Shown: positions 8,375-17,755 of the stretch, in pieces
Layout of the letters: the number at the start of each line of letters is the position of its first letter
Position numbering within the stretch: the stretch's first letter is position 1
From: Candidatus Gastranaerophilales bacterium
GTDB lineage: Bacteria; Cyanobacteriota; Vampirovibrionia; Gastranaerophilales; Gastranaerophilaceae
DNA: 56,424 nucleotides
Reading direction: 5' to 3'
Assembly: GCA_944323535.1 (NCBI GenBank)
Contig: CALUSW010000004.1
Span: 1 to 56,424, forward strand
The notes under the pieces: generated by a model
Seen by the model: the letters and a program-made list of their open reading frames with translations, nothing else
Database searches by the model: none
Told to the model about the DNA's origin: nothing
Made by a program: the position numbers and the translations under genes

Positions 8375-8447
8375 TATCGTATAGATATATAATCATAATA
8401 TTTTTATTTTAACTTGTATTTTATATCGAATAAATATATAACTATAA
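8375..8447. repeat. imperfect 24-bp direct repeats upstream of the response regulator
   Basis: Copies at 8375-8398 and 8424-8447 share 20 of 24 bases (TATCG-A-TA-ATATATAA--ATAA pattern), start to start 49 bp apart. The core TATCGTATAG of copy 1 recurs inverted as CTATACGATA at 9515-9524, upstream of the adjacent methyltransferase gene. Such spacing suggests binding sites for one DNA-binding protein. The flanking tract from 8290 to 8365 is almost pure A/T. Identity of the protein is unknown. Confidence 0.4.
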
Positions 8448-8449
8448 AA

Positions 8450-9496
8450 TTATTGCTTTTTATAAAATTTTAAAAATTTAGTATGTGACATTCTGTGAGA
8501 TAATTCCATCTCCAATTTTCTGCCGGATAGAATTTTTTCAGATGTACTATTTAAATCAGCATCTCTATATGGAATTCCGCTTTTTGTGTCTAAAAGTTTT
8601 ATATCATATTCATTTAAAGGAAACTTAATTTTATCTTTATTTAATGAAGCGATAGTACCCATGTCATTATTTTCAATAAATGTTTTTCCTGTAACAAACC
8701 CGAGTTCTTTTAGCGCACTTCTAAAAGGAGTAGATTTAGAATAAGAAAGTATCACGGAATTATAATTTAACTTTTGTTTCAAAAGTGATAAAAAGTCTAT
8801 CGTCCATAATGTAGGATCAATTTGCGGAGAAAAAGCATCCAAAAAAACTACATCATATACAGAATTTAATAATCTAAGAGTATCTCTTGCATCACCTATA
8901 AAAAACTGTATTTTAGAATTAGCGTATTTATTAGTGTTTTTGGAAAATCTATTATCAATCGATATATAATTATAATATATATTATGTAAAAACGAAAGAT
9001 AATTATTAATAGGTTCATTTATATGGGGATTAATTAAAAAATCCTTTAAAAACGATACTATGGCTGAATTAAAATAAGGGTTGTTTTCATCTGTATTATA
9101 TTGCTTTAAATTGTTAAGTATATCACCAATTTCAAACTTGTTTCTATACATTTCAAATAAAATGTATATTTTCATTTCTATATCCATTATACCGTCATTC
9201 AAGAAAGGAGAAAGAAAAACAATTTCTTTTGAAATATCAAGACAATCAACTCTGACGTTTTCTCCATTAACTAAACTTAAAAATGCTTTAGTGTTATAGC
9301 AGGTTCCGCAGCATATATCAAGAACATTTATTTTATTTTTACACTTTAAAAGTTGTTCAATTTCTGCAGGATATATAAATTTCTCAAATGCTTCTTTTAA
9401 AGCACCCGTTCTTGAATGATAAATATCTTTTATCAGATTGTTATATAAACCGGTTGTGCCGTCCTCTGTCACCGTAAATTTAATATCACTCTTCAT
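8450..9496 (-). CDS. MnmC-type SAM-dependent methyltransferase, standalone
   Basis: 348 residues. The opening EDGTTGLYNNLIKDIYHSRTG matches the tRNA 5-methylaminomethyl-2-thiouridine methyltransferase (MnmC-like, Methyltransf_30) family. A SAM-binding LDICCGTCYNT lies at about 59-69 and the family block VVFLDAFSPQIDPTLWT at about 216-231. In MnmC the methyltransferase is fused to an FAD oxidase domain that is absent here, as in many cyanobacterial homologues. The middle (about 95-190) is longer and Asn/Tyr-rich. It is transcribed away from an FAD-dependent oxidoreductase (9632-10921), which is not of the MnmC oxidase type. Role in tRNA wobble-uridine modification is by family; substrate not proven. 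Confidence 0.75.
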   Translation of the reverse strand: MKSDIKFTVTEDGTTGLYNNLIKDIYHSRTGALKEAFEKFIYPAEIEQLLKCKNKINVLDICCGTCYNTKAFLSLVNGENVRVDCLDISKEIVFLSPFLNDGIMDIEMKIYILFEMYRNKFEIGDILNNLKQYNTDENNPYFNSAIVSFLKDFLINPHINEPINNYLSFLHNIYYNYISIDNRFSKNTNKYANSKIQFFIGDARDTLRLLNSVYDVVFLDAFSPQIDPTLWTIDFLSLLKQKLNYNSVILSYSKSTPFRSALKELGFVTGKTFIENNDMGTIASLNKDKIKFPLNEYDIKLLDTKSGIPYRDADLNSTSEKILSGRKLEMELSHRMSHTKFLKFYKKQ

Positions 9497-9631
9497 AACT
9501 TTATCGCTATACTTCTATACGATATATACAAATAATGTTTTAATGTTATTGTTATATATCTATTAGATTTAATATTATTTAAATATTTTTTTTTGCACTT
9601 TTATATTATGCTATAAAAAAAGGAAAAATTT

Positions 9632-10921
9632 ATGAAATATGATTTAATAATTTTTGGAGGCGGAACTGCAGGAATTGCTTCTGCATATATAGCATCAAAA
9701 TACGGTTTGAATACTCTTCTTGTAGAAAAAACAGATGTGCTCGGCGGCTCTATTACACGGGGACTTGTCCTTCCTTGCATGAAGGTCAATTCTCAAGACA
9801 TTAATACAGAATTTATAACAGACCTAAAAGCCTTTGCCGATAAGTATTCTGCGCGTCATAAATACATGGACGGCAATGAACACTGGTTTAACCCTGAATT
9901 ATTAAAAATTGTCTTTGACGAAATGTTAACTAATGTAAAATGTAATGTTTTATTTTCTACTGAACCTGTAAAAGTTGTTTATAAATCTATAAATCCTTCT
10001 TTTGAAGTTACATTAGTTCATAAATTATTATCATTATATACCGATACGAATTATATTGTAGACGCGACTGCTGACGGAAAAATTTTTCAACTTTTAAATT
10101 GTGAATTCCAACCGCAATCCGAAAATACACAAGCGGCAACGCTGCGGTTCATAATGACAAACATTGACTGTAAAAAATTTTCACAATGGCTTAAAGAAAT
10201 CGACAGTAATACTGATGTTACAACTATTGATAACGCAAACAATCAAATATATCTTTCTACTGCTTATACCTGGGACGATTCTAAAAACTGGGCATTAAAG
10301 CCTGTATTTGAAGCCGCTGTTAAAGACGGAGTTCTTAAATACTCTGATACGGCTTACTTTCAGTTGTTTTCTGTTCCGGGAATGCCTGATGCGCTTGCTT
10401 TTAACTGTCCGCGTATTATTCTTGAAGATGATGAAAATCTGAATGATCCGTTTGTGTATTCAAGGGCATTAAGACAGGGGAGAGAAAGAATTTACAGAAT
10501 CGGCAAATTTTGTATAAAATATCTGCCCGGATTTGAAAAGGCTTATATTTCTCATATTGCAGATATGCTTGGTATTAGAGAGTCATACAGAATTAAAGGC
10601 AAATATACAGTTACGGCAGACGATATAAGAAGTCCGAAAAAATTTGATAATATTGCTTTTGCGACAGATTATCCCATTGATATACATACAAATAAACCCG
10701 AAAAAGATAAGCTTGAGTATATCGGAGAACCTTGCTTAATTCCCGTTGAAGCATTAATTTCAAACGAATTTGACAATTTATATGCAGCCGGAAGAAATAT
10801 AAGCGCTGATTTTGATGCTCATTCCGCTATAAGAACTCAAATTAACTGTTTCTCAATGGGAGAAGCCGCTTCCAAAGATATATATTATAAAATAAAATCT
10901 AATCTAAATAAAAAGCAGTAA
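9632..10921 (+). CDS. FAD-dependent oxidoreductase (FAD_oxidored family)
   Basis: 429 residues. N-terminal dinucleotide-binding fold DLIIFGGGTAGIASAYIASK (about 4-23), then LLVEKTDVLGGSITRG, typical of the HdrA/FumA-like PF12831 group. A late FAD-contact segment reads LYAAGRNISADFDAHSAIR, followed by CFSMGEAA. No Fe-S cysteine clusters and no signal peptide, so a cytoplasmic enzyme whose substrate cannot be read from sequence. An AAAAGGA site precedes the ATG. The 3' end overlaps the convergent DprA-like gene by 23 bp. The nearby MnmC-like methyltransferase invites a functional link, but this protein is not a DAO-type oxidase, so the link is only suggestive. Confidence 0.82.
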   Translation: MKYDLIIFGGGTAGIASAYIASKYGLNTLLVEKTDVLGGSITRGLVLPCMKVNSQDINTEFITDLKAFADKYSARHKYMDGNEHWFNPELLKIVFDEMLTNVKCNVLFSTEPVKVVYKSINPSFEVTLVHKLLSLYTDTNYIVDATADGKIFQLLNCEFQPQSENTQAATLRFIMTNIDCKKFSQWLKEIDSNTDVTTIDNANNQIYLSTAYTWDDSKNWALKPVFEAAVKDGVLKYSDTAYFQLFSVPGMPDALAFNCPRIILEDDENLNDPFVYSRALRQGRERIYRIGKFCIKYLPGFEKAYISHIADMLGIRESYRIKGKYTVTADDIRSPKKFDNIAFATDYPIDIHTNKPEKDKLEYIGEPCLIPVEALISNEFDNLYAAGRNISADFDAHSAIRTQINCFSMGEAASKDIYYKIKSNLNKKQ

Positions 10922-11459
10922 CAACTTTATGTGAATCTTCTGCGTGTTGTATTGCTTTATGAAGAGTATTAGATGTATGAGATAAGAAACAGATTAACTG
11001 CTGGCATTCGTCAATTATTTCTCTGTTACAAATGCGGCTTGCATCTGCAAGAGTCATCATAGAACGATCCGGATGTTCTATAATATTTGGAACGCCAATC
11101 AATTGATCCTGAACGTCAGAAGGCTGCTGTCCTATTGTTTGGGGAAGAATAACTCTTAATTTATCAGGATTAGCTTTCATTGCACCTCGTATAGTTGCAG
11201 CATTTGTACCGCTGGAGCCTCCGCTGGTAATAACTGTATTCCCCTGTATTACAAGTGCATATGATAAAATCTCAATAATTTGCTGATGTGTTATCGGCAG
11301 GTTTCTGCTGCCAATAATGGCAACCTTTTTAGCAGATTGTTGAATTGTTGCAAGTTCCATTGCCAGTGCATCTAAAGCGTGGGGATCATCTGATTCTACT
11401 TTATCCAAATCATCAAGCGGAACCATAATCTGCTGTTCATTTTTATTCTCTTCTGACAT
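10899..11459 (-). CDS. DprA/LOG-like Rossmann protein of cyanobacterial type
   Basis: 186 residues. After an acidic, Asp/Glu-rich 35-residue lead comes a Rossmann-like core: KKVAIIGSRNLPITHQQ (about 43-59), then VITSGGSSGTNAATIRGA, DKLRVILPQT, ICNREIIDECQQLICF and a C-terminal VVTAFYLD. This matches short DprA-like proteins that are widely conserved in Cyanobacteria, annotated as DNA-recombination-mediator-like. It lacks the SAM and winged-helix domains of true DprA, so a role in natural transformation should not be assumed. Nucleotide or lysine-decarboxylase-like (LOG) chemistry is an alternative. It is convergent with the FAD gene and divergent from the helicase. Confidence 0.8.
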   Translation of the reverse strand: MSEENKNEQQIMVPLDDLDKVESDDPHALDALAMELATIQQSAKKVAIIGSRNLPITHQQIIEILSYALVIQGNTVITSGGSSGTNAATIRGAMKANPDKLRVILPQTIGQQPSDVQDQLIGVPNIIEHPDRSMMTLADASRICNREIIDECQQLICFLSHTSNTLHKAIQHAEDSHKVVTAFYLD

Positions 11460-11538
11460 ATATTTTCCTATTTGTCTTATTAAATTTTCTATTTATAATA
11501 TAAATATAATAGCACAATTTTATAAAAATAAAAGATAC

Positions 11539-14016
11539 ATGTCAAATATTTTAGAGGGATTAAACAGGGAGCAAAAAGAAGCAGTACTTCAAGATAGGGG
11601 TACAATTCTTGTGCTCGCCGGTGCAGGATGCGGAAAAACAAAAGTATTAACGACCAGAATAGCTAATTTAGTTAATTCTGGCGTTTCTCCTTACGAAATT
11701 TTAGCTGTTACATTTACTAATAAAGCTGCTAAAGAAATGGTTCAAAGACTCTCCTCCATGATTGGTGAAGAAAAAGCAAAAAAAATGTGGATTGGAACTT
11801 TTCATTCAGTATCAGGAAGAATATTAAGGACGGATATTAATGAATATACTGATGAAGACGGAAAATCTTATAATAATAAATTTGTTATTTATGATGATAC
11901 TGATTCTAATTCAATATTAAAAACCGCGATAAAAAAATGTAATCTTGATGAAAAAATATATCAGCCTAAACTTTTAAAAGTTATAATTTCAAATGCAAAA
12001 AATAAAATGCTTGATGCATATACATATGCGACAAGAGCTAAGGACTTCAGAACAGAGCGTTATGCACAAATATTTATGGAATACCAGAAACAATTAATGG
12101 AAAATAATGCTCTTGATTTTGATGATATGCTTGTATTGGCAGTTAAACTGCTTTCACAGTCAAAATCGGTAAGAGAAAAATATTTTAACAGATTCAAACA
12201 TATTCTAGTTGATGAATTTCAGGATACTAATCTGTGCCAGTATAATATGATAAAATCTATCTATACTAATGATAAACAAGAAGAAGAAATTCCCGAAGAT
12301 AAAAGTTTGTGCGTTGTCGGTGATGTTGACCAGTCAATATACAGCTGGAGAGGTGCAGATTACAGAATTCTTTTAAATCTTCAATCTACTTTCAGAAAAA
12401 CACATTTAATTAAATTGGAACAAAACTACAGATCGGCAGAAACTATCCTTGAAGCCGCTAACAGTGTTATTTGTCATAATAAACAAAGAATAAGTAAAAA
12501 TCTTTATTCAAATCTGGGCAAAGGAAATAAAATAAGCATTTATCAGGCAAATGATGAGGCTGATGAAGCTTTAAATCTTATTCGGGAAGTAAAAAGACTT
12601 TCTCTTACAAAATCTCTTTCTGATATTGCGGTACTTTACAGAACAAATTCTCAGTCAAGAGCAATAGAAGAAGCCTGTATGGCGAATAATGTTCCATATA
12701 AGGTTGTCGGCGGATTAAAATTCTATGACAGAAAAGAAATAAAAGATATAGTTGCATATTTAAAATTAATATATAATCCAAATGATTCACAAAGTCTAAA
12801 GAGGATTATAAATGTTCCGAAACGCTCAATCGGTCCGTCAACAGTAGAAAAACTTCTTGAAATAGCTGATTCATCCGGTATTAAGTTTATGGAAGTTCTT
12901 AAAGATATAAATAATTATAAAGAGTTTCCGTCCAGTTCCAAAGCTAAACTTTCCGGATTTTACGATTTAATCAGCGATTTTCAAAATTCATTTTATAAAA
13001 TGGATTTGCCGGCCTTTATCGGATATATACTTGATAAATCCGGTTATTTAACTGATATAAAAGAAAATGAAGATGAAACAACCGCAGAAAGCAGAATTGA
13101 CAACCTGCAGGAATTTATAAGTGTTGCACAGGAATTTATTCCTCAGGATAATGATATTTTAGGAGAATTTTTATCGCAGGTATCTCTGGTAAGTGATATA
13201 GATTCATACGTTGAAGAGTCAAATGCGCTTACTTTAATGACTTTGCACAGCGCAAAAGGACTTGAATTTGAGACAGTATTTCTCTCCGGACTTGAAGAAG
13301 GAATATTTCCCCACAGCCGTTCGCTTGACTCACCTTCCGAAATGGAAGAAGAAAGAAGACTTATGTACGTAGGAATTACCAGAGCTAAAAAGAATTTATT
13401 CCTGAGTTATGCAAAAAGAAGAAAAATGTGGGGTGAATACAGATACTATAATCCCAGCAGATTTATAGCTGAAATCCCGTCTGAATTAACCGATTACAGC
13501 GAATCCGAACAAATATCCGACTCTTCTTATACTTTCAAACAGGCTGTTGATACAATTAAATCCCGCCGCTATATTGAAGAAAATCCTGATGGCAGCATAA
13601 AACAAGTATCTTCTTTCGGAAAAAATTTTATTGCTCCTCAAAAAAAGACTGCATTGCAGCATAATACAAGTTTTGTTATCAAGAAAAAACACTCTGCCGA
13701 AAACATAACCCGGAATAAACTTACGGAAACCGAAAGAGTTAAGAGTTTTCTTGAAAATAATCCAATTAAAAAGAAGCTTGAAGAAAGAAAACTTAAAGAG
13801 CAAAATAGTGAAAATGCAAAAAATATAAATAATTATACTCAAAATCAATCTCTAAATAATTTTATTGCAGGAGACAGGGTTTTTCATTCCAAATTCGGTG
13901 TAGGAAAAGTCACAGAGGTTAAAGAGATTGGCTCATCTACCATGATTATTGCAGATTTTGGTTCTCAAGGAACAAAAGCACTTGATGCCGCCTTTTCCCA
14001 ATTAAAGAAATTCTAG
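11539..14016 (+). CDS. pcrA: UvrD/PcrA-type ATP-dependent DNA helicase
   Basis: 825 residues, superfamily 1A helicase with 3'-5' polarity by family, acting in nucleotide excision and recombination repair. Seen in order: Q motif LNREQKEAV, Walker A AGAGCGKT (27-34), TFTNKAAKEM, motif II VDEFQDTN, GDVDQSIYSWRGAD, QNYRS, TLHSAKGLEFETVF and a late VGITRAKKNLFLSYA. The C-terminal tail (about 770-825) has the PcrA Tudor-like RNA-polymerase-binding segment with GDRVFHSKFGVGKV. Length fits PcrA/UvrD better than Rep. There is no strong ribosome site before the ATG. A charged, Lys/Asn-rich linker precedes the tail. Confidence 0.93.
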   Translation: MSNILEGLNREQKEAVLQDRGTILVLAGAGCGKTKVLTTRIANLVNSGVSPYEILAVTFTNKAAKEMVQRLSSMIGEEKAKKMWIGTFHSVSGRILRTDINEYTDEDGKSYNNKFVIYDDTDSNSILKTAIKKCNLDEKIYQPKLLKVIISNAKNKMLDAYTYATRAKDFRTERYAQIFMEYQKQLMENNALDFDDMLVLAVKLLSQSKSVREKYFNRFKHILVDEFQDTNLCQYNMIKSIYTNDKQEEEIPEDKSLCVVGDVDQSIYSWRGADYRILLNLQSTFRKTHLIKLEQNYRSAETILEAANSVICHNKQRISKNLYSNLGKGNKISIYQANDEADEALNLIREVKRLSLTKSLSDIAVLYRTNSQSRAIEEACMANNVPYKVVGGLKFYDRKEIKDIVAYLKLIYNPNDSQSLKRIINVPKRSIGPSTVEKLLEIADSSGIKFMEVLKDINNYKEFPSSSKAKLSGFYDLISDFQNSFYKMDLPAFIGYILDKSGYLTDIKENEDETTAESRIDNLQEFISVAQEFIPQDNDILGEFLSQVSLVSDIDSYVEESNALTLMTLHSAKGLEFETVFLSGLEEGIFPHSRSLDSPSEMEEERRLMYVGITRAKKNLFLSYAKRRKMWGEYRYYNPSRFIAEIPSELTDYSESEQISDSSYTFKQAVDTIKSRRYIEENPDGSIKQVSSFGKNFIAPQKKTALQHNTSFVIKKKHSAENITRNKLTETERVKSFLENNPIKKKLEERKLKEQNSENAKNINNYTQNQSLNNFIAGDRVFHSKFGVGKVTEVKEIGSSTMIIADFGSQGTKALDAAFSQLKKF

Positions 14017-14130
14017 TATGTTAACTTTTATTAAATAATTTATAAAAAATATATACAAATTATGCATATTTTCTCTCTTTATTGTTTTTATATAGATATA
14101 CAGACTTTTTAACTTAGAAAGAGGAGATAT

Positions 14131-14319
14131 ATGGCCAGAGTTTTAATTTCAATGCCCGAAGATTTTTTATCAAAAATTGACGAAGTTGCCGAAGGTGAAA
14201 ACAGAACAAGAAGTGAACTTATTCGTGAAGCTTTAAGAACATATATTCATAAACAAAGAGTTAAAGAAAATGCTCTGGCAATAAAAAATGCAAGTATCCT
14301 TGAAACTCTTCTTGATTAA
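14131..14319 (+). CDS. ribbon-helix-helix (CopG-type) DNA-binding protein
   Basis: 62 residues. The beta strand ARVLISMPEDF and helices FLSKIDEVAEGENRTRSELIREALRTYI form a ribbon-helix-helix fold that binds DNA as a dimer. Such proteins are often antitoxins, but no toxin gene accompanies it: 35 bp later comes the convergent rlmD. It may therefore be a standalone regulator. A strong AAAGAGGAGATAT site lies before the ATG, and a terminator hairpin follows at 14340-14379. Regulated genes are unknown. Confidence 0.85.
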   Translation: MARVLISMPEDFLSKIDEVAEGENRTRSELIREALRTYIHKQRVKENALAIKNASILETLLD

Positions 14320-14339
14320 AATTAATAATAGAATATATT

Positions 14340-14379
14340 ATCCGGCGCTGCTCTTTATCTAAAATGTTCAACGCCGGAT
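14340..14379 (+). terminator. hairpin terminator of the ribbon-helix-helix gene
   Basis: ATCCGGCG and CGCCGGAT pair across a 24-nt loop and are followed by TTTTT on the plus strand. The loop holds the stop codon of the convergent rlmD gene, so the element sits inside the last codons of rlmD. On the minus strand there is no good T run, so it mainly serves the plus strand. Confidence 0.7.
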
Positions 14380-15734
14380 TTTTCAAAAATAACAATAGTT
14401 TCTATGTGATGAGTATTGGGAAACATGTCAACCGGCTGAACAAATTTCGGGATAAAATTATTTTCAGTTAATATTTTTAAGTCACGCGCAAGTGTTGAAA
14501 CACTGCAGCTCACATAGATAATATATTTTTTTGTAAGTTTAATTAGGTAATTTAAAGCTTCATTGCTGCAGCCTTTTCTCGGAGGATCCGTTACTGAAAC
14601 ATCAAACCTGAAACCTTTATCCAGAAGTTTTTGAAATTCATCAGCTGCATCACCGTTTATAATAGTCATATTTTTTTTATTATTTATTTCAGCATTATAC
14701 GCGGCATCAGAAGAAGCACTTGATACTTCTTCAATACAAACGGTTGCGGATGAAATATCACTCATCCATATACCGAAACTTGATACTCCCGAATATGCAT
14801 CTAATATAGATGGTTTTTCTATCCTGGATTGAATTTGCTCTTTTACGGTATTAAATATTATTTGAGCACATAAAGGATTGACCTGAAAGAAACTGCCCGC
14901 ACTGATTTTATATATTAATCCCGAAAGATTTTCCGTATAAAAATCATCGCCTTTAATACTTTTAGTTATACTTCCGGATATAACATTAGTTCTTTTGTTA
15001 TTAAAATTAATACAAACTCCTTTTATAACCGGATATTTTTCTGTTATTTTTTCTGACAGTTTATAGAAATCAGATATAATCTTGTTTGAATTTATTACAA
15101 AAATAACTAAGATTTCATCAAGTTTTGAAGATACTCTGTAAATAATGTGCCTGAGCAGACCTTTATGAGTTTTTTCGCAATAAGCAGAAATACCAATGTT
15201 TTGAAGCTCTTTTTTTATATATTCATTAATTTCATTTATTATTGCGGGATGCATGATACAATGCTTTATATTAATTAAATCATGCGTATTTTTTTTAAAA
15301 TAACCTGTTATTATACGTTTAGAATTTTTTGTTTGCGAAACAGGAAGCTGAATTTTACATCTGTATTCTTTAATTTTCGGTGACGGGATAGTTTTCTCCA
15401 CATTTAAATCCATGCCTGCAATTTGCTTTATTGTTTCTTTTACAATATTTTCTTTTTGTTTTAATTGTTCACTATATTCAATATGCTGCCAGCCGCAGCT
15501 GCCGCATATTTTATGAAACGGACATTCAGGTTTTACCCTGTATACAGACGGTTTAATAATCTCAATAATTTTTGCTGAAAGATAGTTTTTATTAATTTTT
15601 GTCAAAGAAATTTTGGCAATATCACCGGGACATCCTTCTTCAATAAAAACAGGTATATTATTTATACGTGCAAAAGAATTGCCTCCGTTTATCATTTTTT
15701 CAATATTAACGGTATAAATATCTTCAATTTTCAT
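14355..15734 (-). CDS. rlmD: 23S rRNA (uracil-5-)-methyltransferase, RlmD/RumA type
   Basis: 459 residues. An N-terminal TRAM domain (about 1-60) binds RNA. Cysteines C71, C77 and C80 (CPFHKICGSC) with a fourth near 159 (KHCIMHP) fit the 4Fe-4S site of RumA. The SAM domain has LDAYSGVSSFGIW and a DPPRKGC motif. The nucleophile is in YVSCSVSTLARD, and the family ends in TMFPNTHHIETIV-like sequence (here VDMFPNTHHIETIVIF). The product is 5-methyluridine in 23S rRNA; which position (747 or 1939) cannot be told, since one enzyme may do both. The start ATG overlaps the stop of the upstream TPR gene by 4 bp, so it is likely translated in the same operon. Confidence 0.92.
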   Translation of the reverse strand: MKIEDIYTVNIEKMINGGNSFARINNIPVFIEEGCPGDIAKISLTKINKNYLSAKIIEIIKPSVYRVKPECPFHKICGSCGWQHIEYSEQLKQKENIVKETIKQIAGMDLNVEKTIPSPKIKEYRCKIQLPVSQTKNSKRIITGYFKKNTHDLINIKHCIMHPAIINEINEYIKKELQNIGISAYCEKTHKGLLRHIIYRVSSKLDEILVIFVINSNKIISDFYKLSEKITEKYPVIKGVCINFNNKRTNVISGSITKSIKGDDFYTENLSGLIYKISAGSFFQVNPLCAQIIFNTVKEQIQSRIEKPSILDAYSGVSSFGIWMSDISSATVCIEEVSSASSDAAYNAEINNKKNMTIINGDAADEFQKLLDKGFRFDVSVTDPPRKGCSNEALNYLIKLTKKYIIYVSCSVSTLARDLKILTENNFIPKFVQPVDMFPNTHHIETIVIFEKSGVEHFR

Positions 15735-17755
15735 AGTTTCATAAGCTCTTTTTCAACCCTATTTATGACTTGCGCCCAATTTCCGGTTTCTTTTTGCCGA
15801 AAAATTTTAATACTGTCATACCAGGGTGTTGTTTCGAAATCATTAAACCATCTCCACTCTGCCGTATAAGGCAATAATAAAAATGTCTTTATTCCAAGTG
15901 CTCCCGCCATGTGAGCTATGGACGAATCTATTGTTATAAGTATATCAATGTTTGAAAGCAATGCTGCAGTATCATTATAATCTTTTATATATTTCTTCAA
16001 ATCAACCATATTTTTATTATCAGAATCTTTATCTATTTGAAAAGAATACATTTTTATATCCGGAAGAAGAAAAAGTCTTGAAAATTCTTTTAAATCAATA
16101 GACCGGTTCTTAAAAATTTTTCTGTTTCCCTGCCGGAATAAGCCTATTTTCTTTTTATTTGTTTTGAAAATTTCTAATCCTGAAAAATATTCAACAAGTG
16201 ATTTATCCGGACTAAGATAGCCGCATGATAAAGGAATAGAATTAAAATCCATATTTAACGCTATAGGTAAATCCATAATCGGAATAACAACATCGTAATT
16301 TAAAATTCTTTTGCTTTTACTTACAATATTTAACTGCGGAAAATTATTAACTAAAAGCGGAACAAGGGTTTTATCGGTTTGCAGTGTTATATTGTCTGCC
16401 AGTTTCTCAAGCTCCTTTAAATATCTGGAAAACATTATGGTATCACCGAGTCCGCAATCTGTAAATACAAGTACATTTTTGTCTTTTAAAGAAATGCCGC
16501 GTGTCCATACTTTTTGCTTAAACAAATTTTGGAATTTAGTATCTTTACTTCTTTGAGAGTATAAAATCATTCCCTTATCAAAATTTCTTTCAGTCAGATA
16601 TATCATACCGAGAGTAACTTTACTTTTTATAGAAGAATCTTTTTGCTTTACAATATATTCCAATATTTTTTTTGCTTTTTTAATATCACCGGCATATTTA
16701 TGGCAAACAGCTTTTCCGTGTAAATAATTCAAATTATCAGGCTGAATTTTTAAAGCTTTATCATAATAATCCATTGCAAAAGAATAGTTTCCTATGTCCA
16801 TATAATTAATGGCAAGCAAAGAATATATCTCTGCAGATAAAGGATTATATTCAAGTGCATCAAATAATATACGTATGCTGTCTTCATTTTTATCTGAATC
16901 CCTGTACGTACGGGCCAGGCTTAAATACACATTTTCAGACTGCGGTGCAATCTTATATGCTATTTTTAAATAATTTAAAGCTGTTTGGATATCGTCATTT
17001 TTATATAATGCAGCAAGATTTACATATGACTCGGCATGCAGTTTATTTAAGAAAATAGCATTATTATATGCCTTAATTGCTCTTTTTCTATCATCAATTT
17101 TTGAATATAAAACTCCTAAATTATAATAATACAAATAATTTTTATTATTTATAAAAATTGCCCTTTCTAAAGAATTAATTGCATTTTTATAATCATTTGC
17201 TTCTTCATAATAACCGGAAAGTAAAGCACATATTTCGTCATCATTTTCATTAATTTCTGTGCACTTTCTTGCATATAGCACAGCATTAGAAATATCACCT
17301 GTATCTTTATATGCAAGAGAAAGATTATATAATGCATTATAATTGGATGGATTTAACTCTATAGCTTTTTTATAGTTTAAAATAACGTTATCAAAATCAT
17401 TGAGTTTTTTATACGTAAGAGCTATAGAATAATAGATATCATCCGATTTTTCTAAATCCAAAGCCTTATTATACAATTGTAAAGCCTTCACGGGTTCATC
17501 ATTAAGGTAATATGCTTTGGCAAGATTTGAAGCAATATATGAAGATTTTTTTAATATAAATGCTTTTGTTAAACAACTTATAGCTTCAGATAAATTATTT
17601 TTTGATATACATAACAATCCGTATAAATTCAAAATATTTACATCGTCAGGATTAAGTTTAAGCAGCTGCCTGTATATTTTTTCTGCATGTTCAAAGTTGT
17701 TTATTGAATGATAATAGAAGGCTTTATCAGATAGTTCTTTATATTGAAAGCTCAT
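15731..17755 (-). CDS. TPR protein with C-terminal GT9/heptosyltransferase-like domain (paralogue 1)
   Basis: 674 residues. About eleven TPR units occupy residues 1-380 (for example AIELNPSNYNALYNLSLAYKDTG). The C-terminal ~280 residues look like an ADP-heptose/GT-B transferase domain, with VLVFTDCGLGDTIMFSRYL, IDILITIDSSIAHMAGALGIKTFLLLPYTAEWRWF and TPWYDSIKIFRQ. This architecture is known from TPR-linked glycosyltransferases that modify surface polymers or proteins. No signal peptide is seen. It overlaps paralogue 2 (17739-19889) by 17 bp and rlmD by 4 bp, suggesting one transcript. Acceptor and sugar are unknown. Confidence 0.82.
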   Translation of the reverse strand: MSFQYKELSDKAFYYHSINNFEHAEKIYRQLLKLNPDDVNILNLYGLLCISKNNLSEAISCLTKAFILKKSSYIASNLAKAYYLNDEPVKALQLYNKALDLEKSDDIYYSIALTYKKLNDFDNVILNYKKAIELNPSNYNALYNLSLAYKDTGDISNAVLYARKCTEINENDDEICALLSGYYEEANDYKNAINSLERAIFINNKNYLYYYNLGVLYSKIDDRKRAIKAYNNAIFLNKLHAESYVNLAALYKNDDIQTALNYLKIAYKIAPQSENVYLSLARTYRDSDKNEDSIRILFDALEYNPLSAEIYSLLAINYMDIGNYSFAMDYYDKALKIQPDNLNYLHGKAVCHKYAGDIKKAKKILEYIVKQKDSSIKSKVTLGMIYLTERNFDKGMILYSQRSKDTKFQNLFKQKVWTRGISLKDKNVLVFTDCGLGDTIMFSRYLKELEKLADNITLQTDKTLVPLLVNNFPQLNIVSKSKRILNYDVVIPIMDLPIALNMDFNSIPLSCGYLSPDKSLVEYFSGLEIFKTNKKKIGLFRQGNRKIFKNRSIDLKEFSRLFLLPDIKMYSFQIDKDSDNKNMVDLKKYIKDYNDTAALLSNIDILITIDSSIAHMAGALGIKTFLLLPYTAEWRWFNDFETTPWYDSIKIFRQKETGNWAQVINRVEKELMKL

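Noticed and set aside
9632-10921. MnmC oxidase domain
   Set aside because: The FAD protein has the PF12831-type VLGG and AAGRNISADF motifs rather than the DAO fold of MnmC's oxidase half.
10899-11459. True DprA for natural transformation
   Set aside because: Only the Rossmann part is present; the SAM and winged-helix domains of DprA are missing.
14131-14319. Ribbon-helix-helix gene as half of a toxin-antitoxin pair
   Set aside because: No toxin-like gene sits beside it; the next gene is rlmD on the other strand.
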